Source of the DNA: Lentisphaerota bacterium
Lineage (GTDB): Bacteria; Verrucomicrobiota; Kiritimatiellia; CAIQIC01; Lenti-01
Length of the DNA stretch: 64,000 bases
Reading direction: 5' to 3'
Assembly (NCBI GenBank): GCA_012514035.1
Contig: JAAZBB010000003.1
Coordinates: 1 to 64,000 of the forward strand
The notes under the pieces were generated by a model, which did not search any database, was not told the DNA's origin, and worked only from the letters and a program-made list of their open reading frames with translations. Numbering within the stretch: the stretch's first letter is position 1; every line of letters begins with the position of its first letter. This document shows positions 51,738 through 60,475 of this stretch, piece by piece. The position numbers were made by a program, and so were the translations under genes.

Positions 51738-54700
51738 TTACGGCACCAGGGCGGCGGCCTCGGGCTCCGCTTCGATGCCGGTGCCGGGCATGGCCATCGC
51801 GCCTTCGCGGTGAATCGGGCGGCCGGCCGGATCGACCAAGCGGGCGGTCACGAAGATCAGCAGATTCATCTTGCGGCTGTTCTGGCCTTCCGAACGGAAC
51901 AGCCAACCCAGCAGCGGAATGTCGCCCAGGATCGGAATCTTGTCGCGGATGGTGGTCAGTTCCTCGCGGATCAGGCCGCCCATCACGACGGTCTGGCCGT
52001 CCCAGATGACGATGGAGGTGGTGACGTTGCGGCTGGTGAAGACCGGCTGGGGCATGTTGAAGAAGTAGACATCGCTGCCGCTGATGGTGATGCTGGAGCC
52101 GTATTGGATCCAGTCCACCAGTTCGGCGACTTCGGGGGCCATGACCAGGTCGATGGTGTAGCCGTCGGGGCCAACGGTCGGAGTGACGTTGAGGATCACG
52201 CCCGTCTCGCGGGTTTCGAAGGTTCCGGGGGTCACGATCGGCGCCATGGTCACGTTGCCGTCGGAATCCACCGTGGGCTGCGTCAGGTCGAACTCGGTCG
52301 GATAGATGATTTCCTTGACGACCTGGATCTGGGCGTTGACGCCGCTGCGGGTGGTGACGCGCGGGGCGGAGAGCAGATCGGTGCCGCCGTGCTGCGAGAG
52401 GGCCTGAAGGACCACGGTGACCTCGGGATTGGTCAGCACGCTGGACGCGCTGAGGATGCTGCCGAGCGGCACCTGGCCAGCGGCGCGGGTGATGGTGGAC
52501 GCGGGCGAAGTCAGCATGTTGTCGATGCTGTAGTTGAAGAACCGGTTGCCCTGGGTCATGCCGGCGCTGTTGGCGTTGACCTGCATGCGGCCGGGGCCGT
52601 CCCGCTCGGTGGCGAATTCATAGTTGTCGTTCAGAATCCATTGCAGGCCGAGTTCCTCCAGATCGCCCTGGGCCACCTCGATGAAGCGGGCTTCGATCTC
52701 AACCTGGTTGGGGACGACGTTGAGCTGCTGGAGAATGCGCTCGAAGGTCTCGAGATTGTCGGCCGTGTTGGCGACGATGAGCTGGCTGATGGCGGCGTTG
52801 TAGGTGATCGAGGCGCCGGCGGGGAACTTGACGCCGGTCTTCTCGAAGAACTCCTTCACGTCGGACTTGGTCATGGTGACCCGGCCGCTCATGGAGACGA
52901 ATTCCGATTCGCGTTCTTCTTCGGAACTGGCCTGGCGTTCGACGATGACATCCATGAACGACGGCTGGACGGGATACATGCGGGTGATGATGTTGCCGGT
53001 GGGCGCGTCGATGGGTGTGATGATGACGGCGGCCTCTTCGACGCGGTATTTCAGACCGGCGACTTCGGTGATGTACTTGATGGCATCCAGCATGCTGATG
53101 CGGCGGAGATTGAGGGTGATGTCGCGCACGCCGGGGGCGGCGCCGGCGGCCGGCAGTCCGGCGTCGAAACCCGCATCCGCGCCAAAATCGCCCCACTCAT
53201 CCGCGGCCGGCAGGGCCTCCGGGATGGCGGGAGCAGTCCCGCCGCCGCCGGGCCCTAGGTTGAGGATGATGTTGACGCCTTCCTTTTCGGTATCGGCGGC
53301 GATGCTGGCTTCGACCAGGAAATTGACCACGTCATTGATGTTGGCCTGGCGGAATTCGACAGCGGGAATGATGATGGTGCGCATCTTTTCCTGGAGGCGG
53401 GCGGCGCCGGTGCGGCTGTCCACGCCGCCGGCTTTGGCGATGTCTTCCGGCACTTCGATCTGGGCGCGGATGGGCGGGCTCCAGCTGCGGCGGACATCGG
53501 TCATCATGCCCTGCACGCGGGCTTCGCGTTCGTAGGTGGCGAGTTTGTACTTGTCGGACTCTATCTTCCGCAGGTAGCGCATGGCGCTCTTGTGGTAAGG
53601 ATCGCGCAGGAGGATCTGTTCGAAGAGCGCGTTGGCGCGGTCATAATCCTTGAGCAGGTACCATTGGCGGGCTTCGTCGTAGAGTTGTTCGATGGTCGCG
53701 GCCTTTTCGATCGTGGCGGGCTGGTCGCCCGGCTCTTTGGGCAGGGCTTCCAAGGTCTCCAGACGGGTCAGGCGTTTGTTCAGGGCGAGGGCCCCGCGGT
53801 GATCCGGGGAGGCGGCGAGCGCGGCATCGACGAGCTTGCGAGCCTCCTCCAGCCGCTCCTGTTTCTGGACCATGGCGCGGGCGCGCAGGTACTGGGCCTC
53901 GGACAGCCCCCAGGCAATCTGCTTGCGCAGGTCGGCGGTCTGGGGCCGATCCGGCAAGGTATTCAAGGCGGAAGAAAAGGCGTTCTCGGCCGCGATGAGG
54001 TCATTCCCGCTCAGGGCCTTGAACCCGGCTTCGGCGCTTTGGCGGGCGGTGGCCTCGGCGGCCTGACGGCGAATTTCCTCCTGCTGGGCCGCCTCCTTGG
54101 CGATCTTCTTGAGTTCCTTGGGCGACAGTTTGTCGGCCTCGGCGGACGGTGACTCTTCGGCCGCAAGGTCAGATCCGGCTTCCTCAACCGCCGGGGCCGG
54201 TTCTTCCGGCATTTCAGCAAAATCTTCCTCACCAAAGGCAACCGGGGCGACTTCTTCGGCCGGCGCCTCGAGATCCTCGGCAAACAGATCGCCCAACAAG
54301 TCCTCTTCCTCCGGTACCGGGGCTTCTGCCACGGGCGCGGCTGATTCTTCGGGGGCGGCTTCCATTGCGGGGGCGGGTTCTTCCGCGGCCAAGTCGGCAA
54401 AGGGATCGGCGACCTCGGCGGCCGGAGCGGCAACTTCGGCTCCAACCGCTTCCGGCAACGGGGCGGCAATGTCTTCCGCTGCGGCCGGGGCTTCCTGCAC
54501 CAAGGCATCGGCAGCATACTCCGCTTGCTCCGCAACCGCTTCCACGGCGGCCGGCACTTCTTCCGCCAGCGCGGGGGGTTCCTCCGCCAGGATTTCCGCG
54601 GCTGGCGCGGCCTCCGCCGGGATAGCCTCATCCACTGGGACAGCTTCGGCGGCCGGCGCAAATTCTTCTGCCGCGGCTTCCGCGGCCGGAACCGCTTCCG

Positions 54701-54827
54701 CGGCTGGCGCATCGGCGGTCTCGAAATCGCCCAGCAGGGCATCCAGATCGAAATCATCCTCCTGAGCCAAAGCGACACCGCCGCACAGGAGAGACACCGC
54801 CATTGCCGCGACCATGCACCATTTCAT
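51738..54827 (-). CDS. Secretin of a type IV pilus-like system (Amuc_1098-like)
   Basis: A protein of about 1029 residues. It has a signal peptide (MKWCMVAAMAVSLLCGGVAL), a long acidic Ala/Glu/Pro-rich region, a coiled-coil and TPR-like part, N-domains, and a complete C-terminal secretin domain (VEIEARFIEVAQGDLEELG, LLSAPRVTTRSG, VVMGGLIREELTTIRDKIP, LGDIPLLGWLFRS). It forms the outer-membrane gate of type II secretion or type IV pilus systems. A good ribosome binding site (GGAGGAG) precedes ATG 54827. It is the last gene of the five-gene operon from 59343. The position and domain pattern match Akkermansia Amuc_1098. Confidence 0.93.
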   Translation of the reverse strand: MKWCMVAAMAVSLLCGGVALAQEDDFDLDALLGDFETADAPAAEAVPAAEAAAEEFAPAAEAVPVDEAIPAEAAPAAEILAEEPPALAEEVPAAVEAVAEQAEYAADALVQEAPAAAEDIAAPLPEAVGAEVAAPAAEVADPFADLAAEEPAPAMEAAPEESAAPVAEAPVPEEEDLLGDLFAEDLEAPAEEVAPVAFGEEDFAEMPEEPAPAVEEAGSDLAAEESPSAEADKLSPKELKKIAKEAAQQEEIRRQAAEATARQSAEAGFKALSGNDLIAAENAFSSALNTLPDRPQTADLRKQIAWGLSEAQYLRARAMVQKQERLEEARKLVDAALAASPDHRGALALNKRLTRLETLEALPKEPGDQPATIEKAATIEQLYDEARQWYLLKDYDRANALFEQILLRDPYHKSAMRYLRKIESDKYKLATYEREARVQGMMTDVRRSWSPPIRAQIEVPEDIAKAGGVDSRTGAARLQEKMRTIIIPAVEFRQANINDVVNFLVEASIAADTEKEGVNIILNLGPGGGGTAPAIPEALPAADEWGDFGADAGFDAGLPAAGAAPGVRDITLNLRRISMLDAIKYITEVAGLKYRVEEAAVIITPIDAPTGNIITRMYPVQPSFMDVIVERQASSEEERESEFVSMSGRVTMTKSDVKEFFEKTGVKFPAGASITYNAAISQLIVANTADNLETFERILQQLNVVPNQVEIEARFIEVAQGDLEELGLQWILNDNYEFATERDGPGRMQVNANSAGMTQGNRFFNYSIDNMLTSPASTITRAAGQVPLGSILSASSVLTNPEVTVVLQALSQHGGTDLLSAPRVTTRSGVNAQIQVVKEIIYPTEFDLTQPTVDSDGNVTMAPIVTPGTFETRETGVILNVTPTVGPDGYTIDLVMAPEVAELVDWIQYGSSITISGSDVYFFNMPQPVFTSRNVTTSIVIWDGQTVVMGGLIREELTTIRDKIPILGDIPLLGWLFRSEGQNSRKMNLLIFVTARLVDPAGRPIHREGAMAMPGTGIEAEPEAAALVP

Positions 54828-54915
54828 CGGGAACTCCTCCTTGGAACTGAAACGAGGACGAAGTTGCGTCCTCGTCCCACCCAACCTCTGCTTCTTGACA
54901 TTCATTCGACGCACA

Positions 54916-55995
54916 TCACCGGACCGGAGATGCCGCCGCCGCGGGGGCGGCGGCCGGCGGCGCGGTTTCCGCAGAGGCAGCAGGGCCAGCCCGCTCTTCG
55001 GCGCTCAACAGGGGAACCGTGACTTTTTCGCCGGTTTTTATGTTCTGAATTATCACGCTTTCGCGTTGGATGTCAACGACCTTGTATTCCACGCCGCGCA
55101 GCGCGAACACGTCGTTGAGCCGCTGAACCGGCAGCCGGCTGCGGTCGATCATGTAGACGAATAGAATGGCCAATTCCTGTTCCGTGACGGGCCGGCCCTT
55201 GACCAGCACGACGGGGCGCTTGTCGGACTGGCGGACCATGGTGAGGGTCTCGCCCAGCCGGCCGGCGGGATCGTGCTTTTCGACTTTGTAGCCGAGCACC
55301 ACGTCCCCCAGTTTGGCGAAATAGGTGCGCTGGAGGGTTTGCAGGTTGAGCTGATAGCGCAGGGAGCCGTCCCCGAGTTCGGACGTGGTGACGAACCGCA
55401 GGTAGAACGGGACGGGGCGGATGGCCGCGACGCGGAGCTTGACGATGGGATCGGGAGAATCCCGGGAATTCCGGGGATCGGTGCCGGCGCCAAACTCCTC
55501 CAGGTTAGTGAAGCCGTCGCCGTCGAGATCACCGGAGGCATCGGCGGGATTTTGCGGATCGAGGCCCCAGGCCAGCTCCATCTTGTCGGGAATGCCGTCT
55601 TCGTCCGTGTCGAGGGTTTCGATGTTGATAGCCTTCGGCTGGGCGGCGAGGCAGAAGGGGCATTCCTCAGCCTCGTAGGCGATAGGCTTGCCGCATTTGA
55701 CGCAGGCCACCCGGGTTTCGCTGATGGCCATGCGCGGGTTCTGGGGCAAGGCGTTGGTGGCGGCGGCGCGGGCAGCGGCAATCTGGTTGTCGAACGGCAC
55801 GGTGTCGACCAGGGCGACAGGCGCTCCTTTCCAGCCGAGGCGCGCCAGGCTGGGTTTGGCCCGGTCCTTGTCAATCTGGATCCACTGCACCAGCAGCGCG
55901 CAGGACACCAGCAGCGCGATCAGCACAATCAGCAGGATCGCCTTTTCATAGTGGTCGCGAAACCAATCATATTTTCCACGGGGGGCTTGGCTCAC
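54916..55995 (-). CDS. Pilus-locus membrane protein with zinc ribbon and TSP3 motif (Amuc_1099 position)
   Basis: A protein of about 359 residues. One membrane helix lies near residues 20-40 (AILLIVLIALLVSCALLVQW), then a CxxC ... CxxC zinc ribbon (CVKCGKPIAYEAEECPFC), a calcium-binding TSP3 pair (DTDEDGIPDKMEL and GDLDGDGFTNLEEF), a beta-rich domain, and an Ala/Pro tail. GTG 55995 overlaps the preceding stop as GTGA; the longer frame upstream lies over the neighbouring gene. It occupies the place of Amuc_1099 between the Amuc_1100-like gene and the secretin. The combination of a zinc ribbon and TSP3 in this position is striking. Confidence 0.8.
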   Translation of the reverse strand: MSQAPRGKYDWFRDHYEKAILLIVLIALLVSCALLVQWIQIDKDRAKPSLARLGWKGAPVALVDTVPFDNQIAAARAAATNALPQNPRMAISETRVACVKCGKPIAYEAEECPFCLAAQPKAINIETLDTDEDGIPDKMELAWGLDPQNPADASGDLDGDGFTNLEEFGAGTDPRNSRDSPDPIVKLRVAAIRPVPFYLRFVTTSELGDGSLRYQLNLQTLQRTYFAKLGDVVLGYKVEKHDPAGRLGETLTMVRQSDKRPVVLVKGRPVTEQELAILFVYMIDRSRLPVQRLNDVFALRGVEYKVVDIQRESVIIQNIKTGEKVTVPLLSAEERAGPAASAETAPPAAAPAAAASPVR

Positions 55996-57014
55996 GGATT
56001 CTCCTCCCCTTGTTCGGCGGCGGCGGCCGGCTCGGCAAACCGATACAGATCCAGTTCCAGGCGGACGAGCGGCAGTTCCTGGCCGGCGACCACGCGCAGG
56101 TCGCGCGGCAGGATTTCGGGCTCCGGAGTGGCCGGAGACTGGCCAGGAGCCAGCCCTCCGGTCTGCCAACCGACGGGCGCGGCCGGGCGCAGCGGCTCTT
56201 TCGGAGTCTCGCTGGTTTTGGGGGCAACCACGGCGGGCCGGGCTGAGTTGACGATCTCCGTTTTTGTCAGGACCACGAAGGGCGTGCCCTGGGCAAAGCG
56301 GTCGAGCACCTTCCAGAACGCTTTGCCCGCGGTACGGAAGGACAGGACATAGTGTTCCTTGGTAAACAGTCCGTCCGGATCCCGGTACAGTTCGGTGCTG
56401 ATGACCGGCTGTTCCGGAGTCTCGGCGCTGCGCCGCGAGCTGCGCCGGCTGTATTCCTCCTCGACCGGCAAGACCTGGGCATCCTTTTCAAAGATGGTAC
56501 GGTCCACGGACAGGAGTTCGGCAATGCCGGCCTCGAACAGGATGTTGCACAGGGCTGCGACGGACCGCACCTGGATGACCAGCCGTTCCACTTCCTCTTC
56601 GGCGGGCAGGTTGCCGGCGGTGTAGCGCTGGAAGCCGAACGAAAAATCGGCCGGCAGCACCACGCGCTGGGCCTCGGCAAGGCGGACGAGGTCGCCGAGT
56701 ACTTCTTCGAGCACCAGGGGGAAGCGGGCGCGGCCAACCTCTTCCGTCGGGAACTGTCCGGCGCGCATGGCCCCATAAAGCCCGTTGAGGTATTCCTCAT
56801 AAATGCCCGTCTGTTTTTCAAGAGTCTGGACGTTTTCCTGCGCGGGGAAAACAGGTCGACTGGTCAGGCGCGTCAGGCGGTTCTGGGTCGCGGACAGGGC
56901 GGAAATCTTCTCCTGATAGCGGCTCCGAGCGGTGAAAAGCAGATAGACCAGGGCGCCGGCCACCAGCAGCACCACCAGCCCGCCGATCAACAACGGCATG
57001 TGTTTGCGGTTCAT
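55992..57014 (-). CDS. Amuc_1100-like pilus-locus protein (PilO-like)
   Basis: A protein of about 340 residues: one N-terminal helix (LLIGGLVVLLVAGALVYLLF), a coiled coil, then a domain with VLPADFSFGFQRYTAGNLP and QVRSVAALCNILFEAGIAEL, which aligns by eye with the core of Akkermansia Amuc_1100 (the DTSSWLGFQVYSTQAP and NSLVNKLAECGLSKF region). PilO proteins of type IV pili have the same layout. It probably sits in the periplasm anchored to the inner membrane and links PilM/PilN to the secretin. ATG 57014 overlaps the pilM stop as ATGA. The Amuc match is from memory and not a search result. Confidence 0.75.
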   Translation of the reverse strand: MNRKHMPLLIGGLVVLLVAGALVYLLFTARSRYQEKISALSATQNRLTRLTSRPVFPAQENVQTLEKQTGIYEEYLNGLYGAMRAGQFPTEEVGRARFPLVLEEVLGDLVRLAEAQRVVLPADFSFGFQRYTAGNLPAEEEVERLVIQVRSVAALCNILFEAGIAELLSVDRTIFEKDAQVLPVEEEYSRRSSRRSAETPEQPVISTELYRDPDGLFTKEHYVLSFRTAGKAFWKVLDRFAQGTPFVVLTKTEIVNSARPAVVAPKTSETPKEPLRPAAPVGWQTGGLAPGQSPATPEPEILPRDLRVVAGQELPLVRLELDLYRFAEPAAAAEQGEENP

Positions 57015-58696
57015 AATTCCTGCGGCTCCTTCAGGACAGCCAGGATCTTGAATTCCAGGGTGGCGGCATCGGGCCGGGCGGGAGGCTGCCAAACGATCTC
57101 GCTCTTGTCCGAGAACCATGCGGATTCGCGCAGCTTGTCGCGGAACCGGCCGATTTCTTCGCTGGATTTGATTCGGTCGAGATAGCCCATGCCTTCGATT
57201 TCAAGGCCGGCGAGGGTGGTCGGCGGCGGGGGCGCGGCCGGGTCGGCCGGAGGCGCGGCCGGGGCCGTGCCGGGCAGGGCGGCCACGGGGGTCACACGGG
57301 TGGCCCACATGCCGTTGGTCTGTGCCGCGGCCAGCTCGCCCAGCAGGCTCCGCCAGACGCCGCGACGCTGCTCCAGAGCGGTCAGCTTGGCAATCTTGCT
57401 TTCCACGGAGGCAACCTGCGCTTCGGCCTCGGCCAATTGCTGTTCCACGCCGGTCAGTTCATTGGCCCGGCGGTCAATCTGCTCGCGGATGTTGTCGGTG
57501 ACGCCCGCCATGCGCACGTAGAAGGCGATCCAAGCGAGGAGGGTCAGCAGCGCCGCCGCGGCGGCCAGCGCGAAGACCGGCTGCTTGCGCTTGAACTTCT
57601 TCTCCTCCTCCGCCTTGGGCGGGAGCAGGTTGATTTCGATCGGGCAGGTATGCAACTGGCGCAGGGCCAGGCCCACCAGCTGGCCCATTTCGCAGGCATG
57701 GGCACCCACTTGTTCGGCCGGAATCTGTTCGGCCACCGCCACGTTGTTGAAGGGATTGAAGTAGTCGGTTTCGACACCGAGCTTCTCCCGCAAAAAGGTG
57801 TCGGTGTAGGGAATGACCGAGCTGCCGCCCGTGAGCAGCAGCAGCGCCGGCTGCTGGCCGCCCTGCTGGCTGCGGTAGAAATTGATCGAGCGGTTGAGCT
57901 CCTGGTGCAGGCGCGTCATCATGCTGCGCACGCTTTTGGAGACCTTGTCGACCGTTTCGCTCTGCGGCCCCTCGTAGGCGCCGCCGAAGGCCACGTAGGC
58001 GTGGGCTTTCTTCATGGCCTCGGCATCGTCGAAGGAGATGCCGAACTCGCTCATGATCAACTGGGTGATCTGGTTGCCGGCCACGGGCACGCTGCGGCTG
58101 AAGATGCGGCCGGCCTCGAGGAAGACCAGATCGGTCGAGCGCGCGCCGATGTCCACCACCAGCGTGCAGGGCGGCAGGTGGTCGTAATTGTAGCGCACGG
58201 CGTTGTAGAGGGCCATGGGCGCCACGTCCACCAGGTTCGGCTCCAGCCCTGTGAACTTGATGCAGTCCACGATGCCGGCCATGATGTCGGACTTGATGGC
58301 GGCCAGCATCACGTCCACTTCGCCGGTGGCCCCGCTGATGAGCTGGTAGTCCCAGACCACCTCGTTCATCGGGAACGGCACGTTCTGCTGCGCCTCGTAC
58401 TGGATGATCTGATAGACCTTCTCGGGCTCCACCGGCGGCAGTTTCACGAAACGCGAGAAGACCGAATGCCCCGAGATGCAGACCTGCACGGGACCGGGCT
58501 TGCAGCCGGATTCGCGGATCAAATCGTGAATGGTGGTAATGATGAACTGCGAGCGGTCGGCATCGCTCTGGGGATCCACGCCCAGATCGCTCACGGCGTA
58601 GCGGGTCATCTCCAGCCCGCCCTTGACGTCAACGAACTCGGCCAGCTTGAGGCTGTGCGACCCGATGTCCAGCGTCAGTATCGGATTCTTGGCCAT
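57011..58696 (-). CDS. pilM: PilM-PilN fusion (type IV pilus inner-membrane platform)
   Basis: A 561-residue protein. Residues 1-360 are an actin-like PilM ATPase (LTLDIGSHSLKLAEF, VVDIGARSTDLVFLEAG, LLLLTGGSSVIPY). A basic segment and a membrane helix near 375-395 (KRKQPVFALAAAAALLTLLA) then lead into a periplasmic PilN-like coiled coil and ferredoxin-like region. In most bacteria PilM and PilN are separate; here, as in Akkermansia, they are one protein. It couples cytoplasmic and periplasmic parts of the pilus machine. Confidence 0.9.
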   Translation of the reverse strand: MAKNPILTLDIGSHSLKLAEFVDVKGGLEMTRYAVSDLGVDPQSDADRSQFIITTIHDLIRESGCKPGPVQVCISGHSVFSRFVKLPPVEPEKVYQIIQYEAQQNVPFPMNEVVWDYQLISGATGEVDVMLAAIKSDIMAGIVDCIKFTGLEPNLVDVAPMALYNAVRYNYDHLPPCTLVVDIGARSTDLVFLEAGRIFSRSVPVAGNQITQLIMSEFGISFDDAEAMKKAHAYVAFGGAYEGPQSETVDKVSKSVRSMMTRLHQELNRSINFYRSQQGGQQPALLLLTGGSSVIPYTDTFLREKLGVETDYFNPFNNVAVAEQIPAEQVGAHACEMGQLVGLALRQLHTCPIEINLLPPKAEEEKKFKRKQPVFALAAAAALLTLLAWIAFYVRMAGVTDNIREQIDRRANELTGVEQQLAEAEAQVASVESKIAKLTALEQRRGVWRSLLGELAAAQTNGMWATRVTPVAALPGTAPAAPPADPAAPPPPTTLAGLEIEGMGYLDRIKSSEEIGRFRDKLRESAWFSDKSEIVWQPPARPDAATLEFKILAVLKEPQEL

Positions 58697-58719
58697 GGAA
58701 CAGTGTCCTCGGGAGGGGG

Positions 58720-59343
58720 TTACCGGCTGGCGGCGGCCGGCTTGATCGCGTTATAGGAATCGTAATCGATCAGGAAGAACGGGGTTTGCGACCGGTTGAG
58801 CAGAACTCCCGGCACGGGGCTGAACTGGGTCCACCAGTTCGGGGTCTGGGCCGTGGATTCGGTGGCCAGCACGGCCCCGCGGTGCTTGATCTCCACCGCC
58901 ACGAACTTCGGCGGCCCCACCCGGGCGATGGTGTTGGGATGCAGGAACATGTCCCCGACGTGCCGGCCCGCCGGCACGTTCACATAGGTGACCGCGCTCG
59001 AATACATCGTCGGGGCTTTTTTGTTGCTCATGTCTTCGACAAACACATACCAGGTCAGTTCCAGCTCGTCGATCCAGTCCGGCTTGGTTTCGAATTCAAC
59101 GCCCACCCGCCACCAGTCCGTTTGCCGGCCCGTGGTTTGGGTGCGCACCGAGGTCTGGTAGATCGGCGTCTTTTCCTTGGTCGGCGCCAGGATTTTGCGG
59201 ATGCGGAGAATGTCGTCCGCTCCCCGGGGCGCCACCGCGGCACCCGGGGCCGGCATCTGCGCCGCTCCCCGCCCCGCTCCCAGGCACAGCCCGAGGAAAA
59301 ACACCGCCCCGATCACCGCCGCGGAACGAACTGGATACTTCAT
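58720..59343 (-). CDS. Exported protein at the head of the pilus-like operon (Amuc_1102 position)
   Basis: A protein of about 207 residues with a signal peptide (MKYPVRSAAVIGAVFFLGLC and on to AAAQ) and a beta-rich mature part with the strand pairs WWRVGVEFETKPDWIDELELTWYVFVED and FVAVEIKHRGAVLATES. I do not know its function. Its position and size equal Amuc_1102. AGGAGG precedes ATG 59343, and a strong promoter lies upstream, so it is the first gene of the operon. Confidence 0.75.
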   Translation of the reverse strand: MKYPVRSAAVIGAVFFLGLCLGAGRGAAQMPAPGAAVAPRGADDILRIRKILAPTKEKTPIYQTSVRTQTTGRQTDWWRVGVEFETKPDWIDELELTWYVFVEDMSNKKAPTMYSSAVTYVNVPAGRHVGDMFLHPNTIARVGPPKFVAVEIKHRGAVLATESTAQTPNWWTQFSPVPGVLLNRSQTPFFLIDYDSYNAIKPAAASR

Positions 59344-59410
59344 ATTCCTGCCTCCTGCGCACCGATTCCGGGCCCGCCAAAGCCCCAGGCCCGCCTGCAC
59401 AATTTTCGGA

Positions 59411-59440
59411 AGTATAGGCGTACCCCGGGGGTTCCGTCAA
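59411..59440 (-). promoter_or_regulatory. Sigma-70-type promoter of the pilus-like operon
   Basis: On the minus strand TTGACG (59440-59435) and TATACT (59416-59411) are separated by 18 bp, about 70 bp upstream of the first gene's start. This is the best match to the consensus in the window. Confidence 0.65.
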
Positions 59441-59493
59441 TTGCCATTTCCCGCCCCCCCTGGTCCATTTGGGCCTGGTCGTCTGGACATCGC

Positions 59494-60267
59494 TCAATCC
59501 AGACGGTTGAAAACCCGCGCGCGGGGGCGATGGGCCAGCAAGGCGCAAGTGCTCATTTCAGGCGCCAGCATGTCCGAGTCGGTCACGGTCACGCCGATGC
59601 GCCCGGCCTCGGTCCATTCGCAGATCCGGCGACTGAGGGTCATGTCCGGACAGGATGGATAGCCCGGTCCGAAACGCGCGCCGCGCTTGCCGCCCAGCGG
59701 GTCCAGCATCCGGCGGTGGGTCCATTCCGCCACCGCATCGGCGTATTCCGCCGCAAACCCGTTCCAGAAGAAGTATTCCTGATATTCCCCGGCCTCCTGC
59801 AGCCGGGTCATTTCCGCCGAGGCTTCCGGACTGCCAACCGTGACGGTAAAACAACCCAGGATGTCCCCTTCCCGCCGGAAGAAATCCGGAATGCTCAGTT
59901 GCTCGCCGATCCGCTGCCGGGGAAACACCAGCACGACCGGCTCCCCTCCCCCGGGCGGCGACACGATCAGGGTATCCCCGTCCGGCCGGCACGTGAGCCA
60001 TGCCACGGCGGCCTGCGGGACGAACAGGCGGCGCTTCAGGTTCTCCTTTTGCAGCCGCTCATAATGCCCCTGCGCCTCGCCTTCGAGGATCTGCCGGTAC
60101 TCCCCTTCCGACAGGTTGCCCTTCTTGTAGCCCCAGCGCCCCACCAGCAGGGACATCCGTTCGATGAAAGGATTGACTTCCTCCATCGGCGGCTCCCAGA
60201 CCTGCGCGCCCCGAAAGGGCGGCGTGAGGGGTTCATCGACGGGCAGCGATTGGGGTGCGGAGTTCAT
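59494..60267 (-). CDS. Methionine synthase activation domain, separate gene
   Basis: A 257-residue protein that matches the C-terminal SAM-binding (reactivation) domain of cobalamin-dependent methionine synthase: YQEYFFWNGFAAEYADAVAEWTH, GARFGPGYPSCPDMTLSRRICEW and IGVTVTDSDMLAPEMSTCALL. In MetH this domain donates a methyl group from SAM when cob(II)alamin forms. Here it is encoded on its own, 208 bp after the gene for the rest of MetH on the same strand, and the gap is filled by a GGTTC tract and a palindrome array. Confidence 0.9.
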   Translation of the reverse strand: MNSAPQSLPVDEPLTPPFRGAQVWEPPMEEVNPFIERMSLLVGRWGYKKGNLSEGEYRQILEGEAQGHYERLQKENLKRRLFVPQAAVAWLTCRPDGDTLIVSPPGGGEPVVLVFPRQRIGEQLSIPDFFRREGDILGCFTVTVGSPEASAEMTRLQEAGEYQEYFFWNGFAAEYADAVAEWTHRRMLDPLGGKRGARFGPGYPSCPDMTLSRRICEWTEAGRIGVTVTDSDMLAPEMSTCALLAHRPRARVFNRLD

Positions 60268-60298
60268 GGGGGTCAGGGTTCGGCGTTCAGGGGTCTTG
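60268..60298. repeat. GGTTC tract next to palindrome array B
   Basis: GGGGGTCAGGGTTCGGCGTTCAGGGG-like sequence begins directly before the start of the activation-domain gene, as the related tract does before the STT3-like gene at 50.5 kb. Confidence 0.75.
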
Positions 60299-60338
60299 TC
60301 TCACATTTCAAACTTTAATTTTCTACTGGCCGATCCGG

Positions 60339-60440
60339 TTTTCCACACTGTGGAAACATTTTTTCCATTGTGTGGAAAATCCGCGAAACTTTTTTCCATT
60401 GTGTGGAAAAAACAGCCCGATTTTTCCACAGTGTGGAAAA
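60339..60440. repeat. Palindrome array B (four TTTTCCA-N5-TGGAAAA units)
   Basis: Centres at 60348, 60370, 60401 and 60431; loops CACTG, TTGTG, TTGTG and CAGTG. Units two and three are the reverse complement of units three and four of array A, and the intervening CCGCGAAACT matches its spacer, so the two arrays are homologous but inverted. It fills the gap between metH and the activation-domain gene. A tract of TTTCCAGTTTCCAG follows near 60460. Confidence 0.92.
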
Positions 60441-60475
60441 CTTTCCCCTCCACTCCAAGTTTCCAGTTTCCAGTT

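Noticed and set aside
60339-60440. TTTTCCACA motifs as DnaA boxes of a replication origin
   Set aside because: The third base differs from the TTATNCACA consensus, the sites are palindromic, and no dnaA, dnaN or gidA gene is near.
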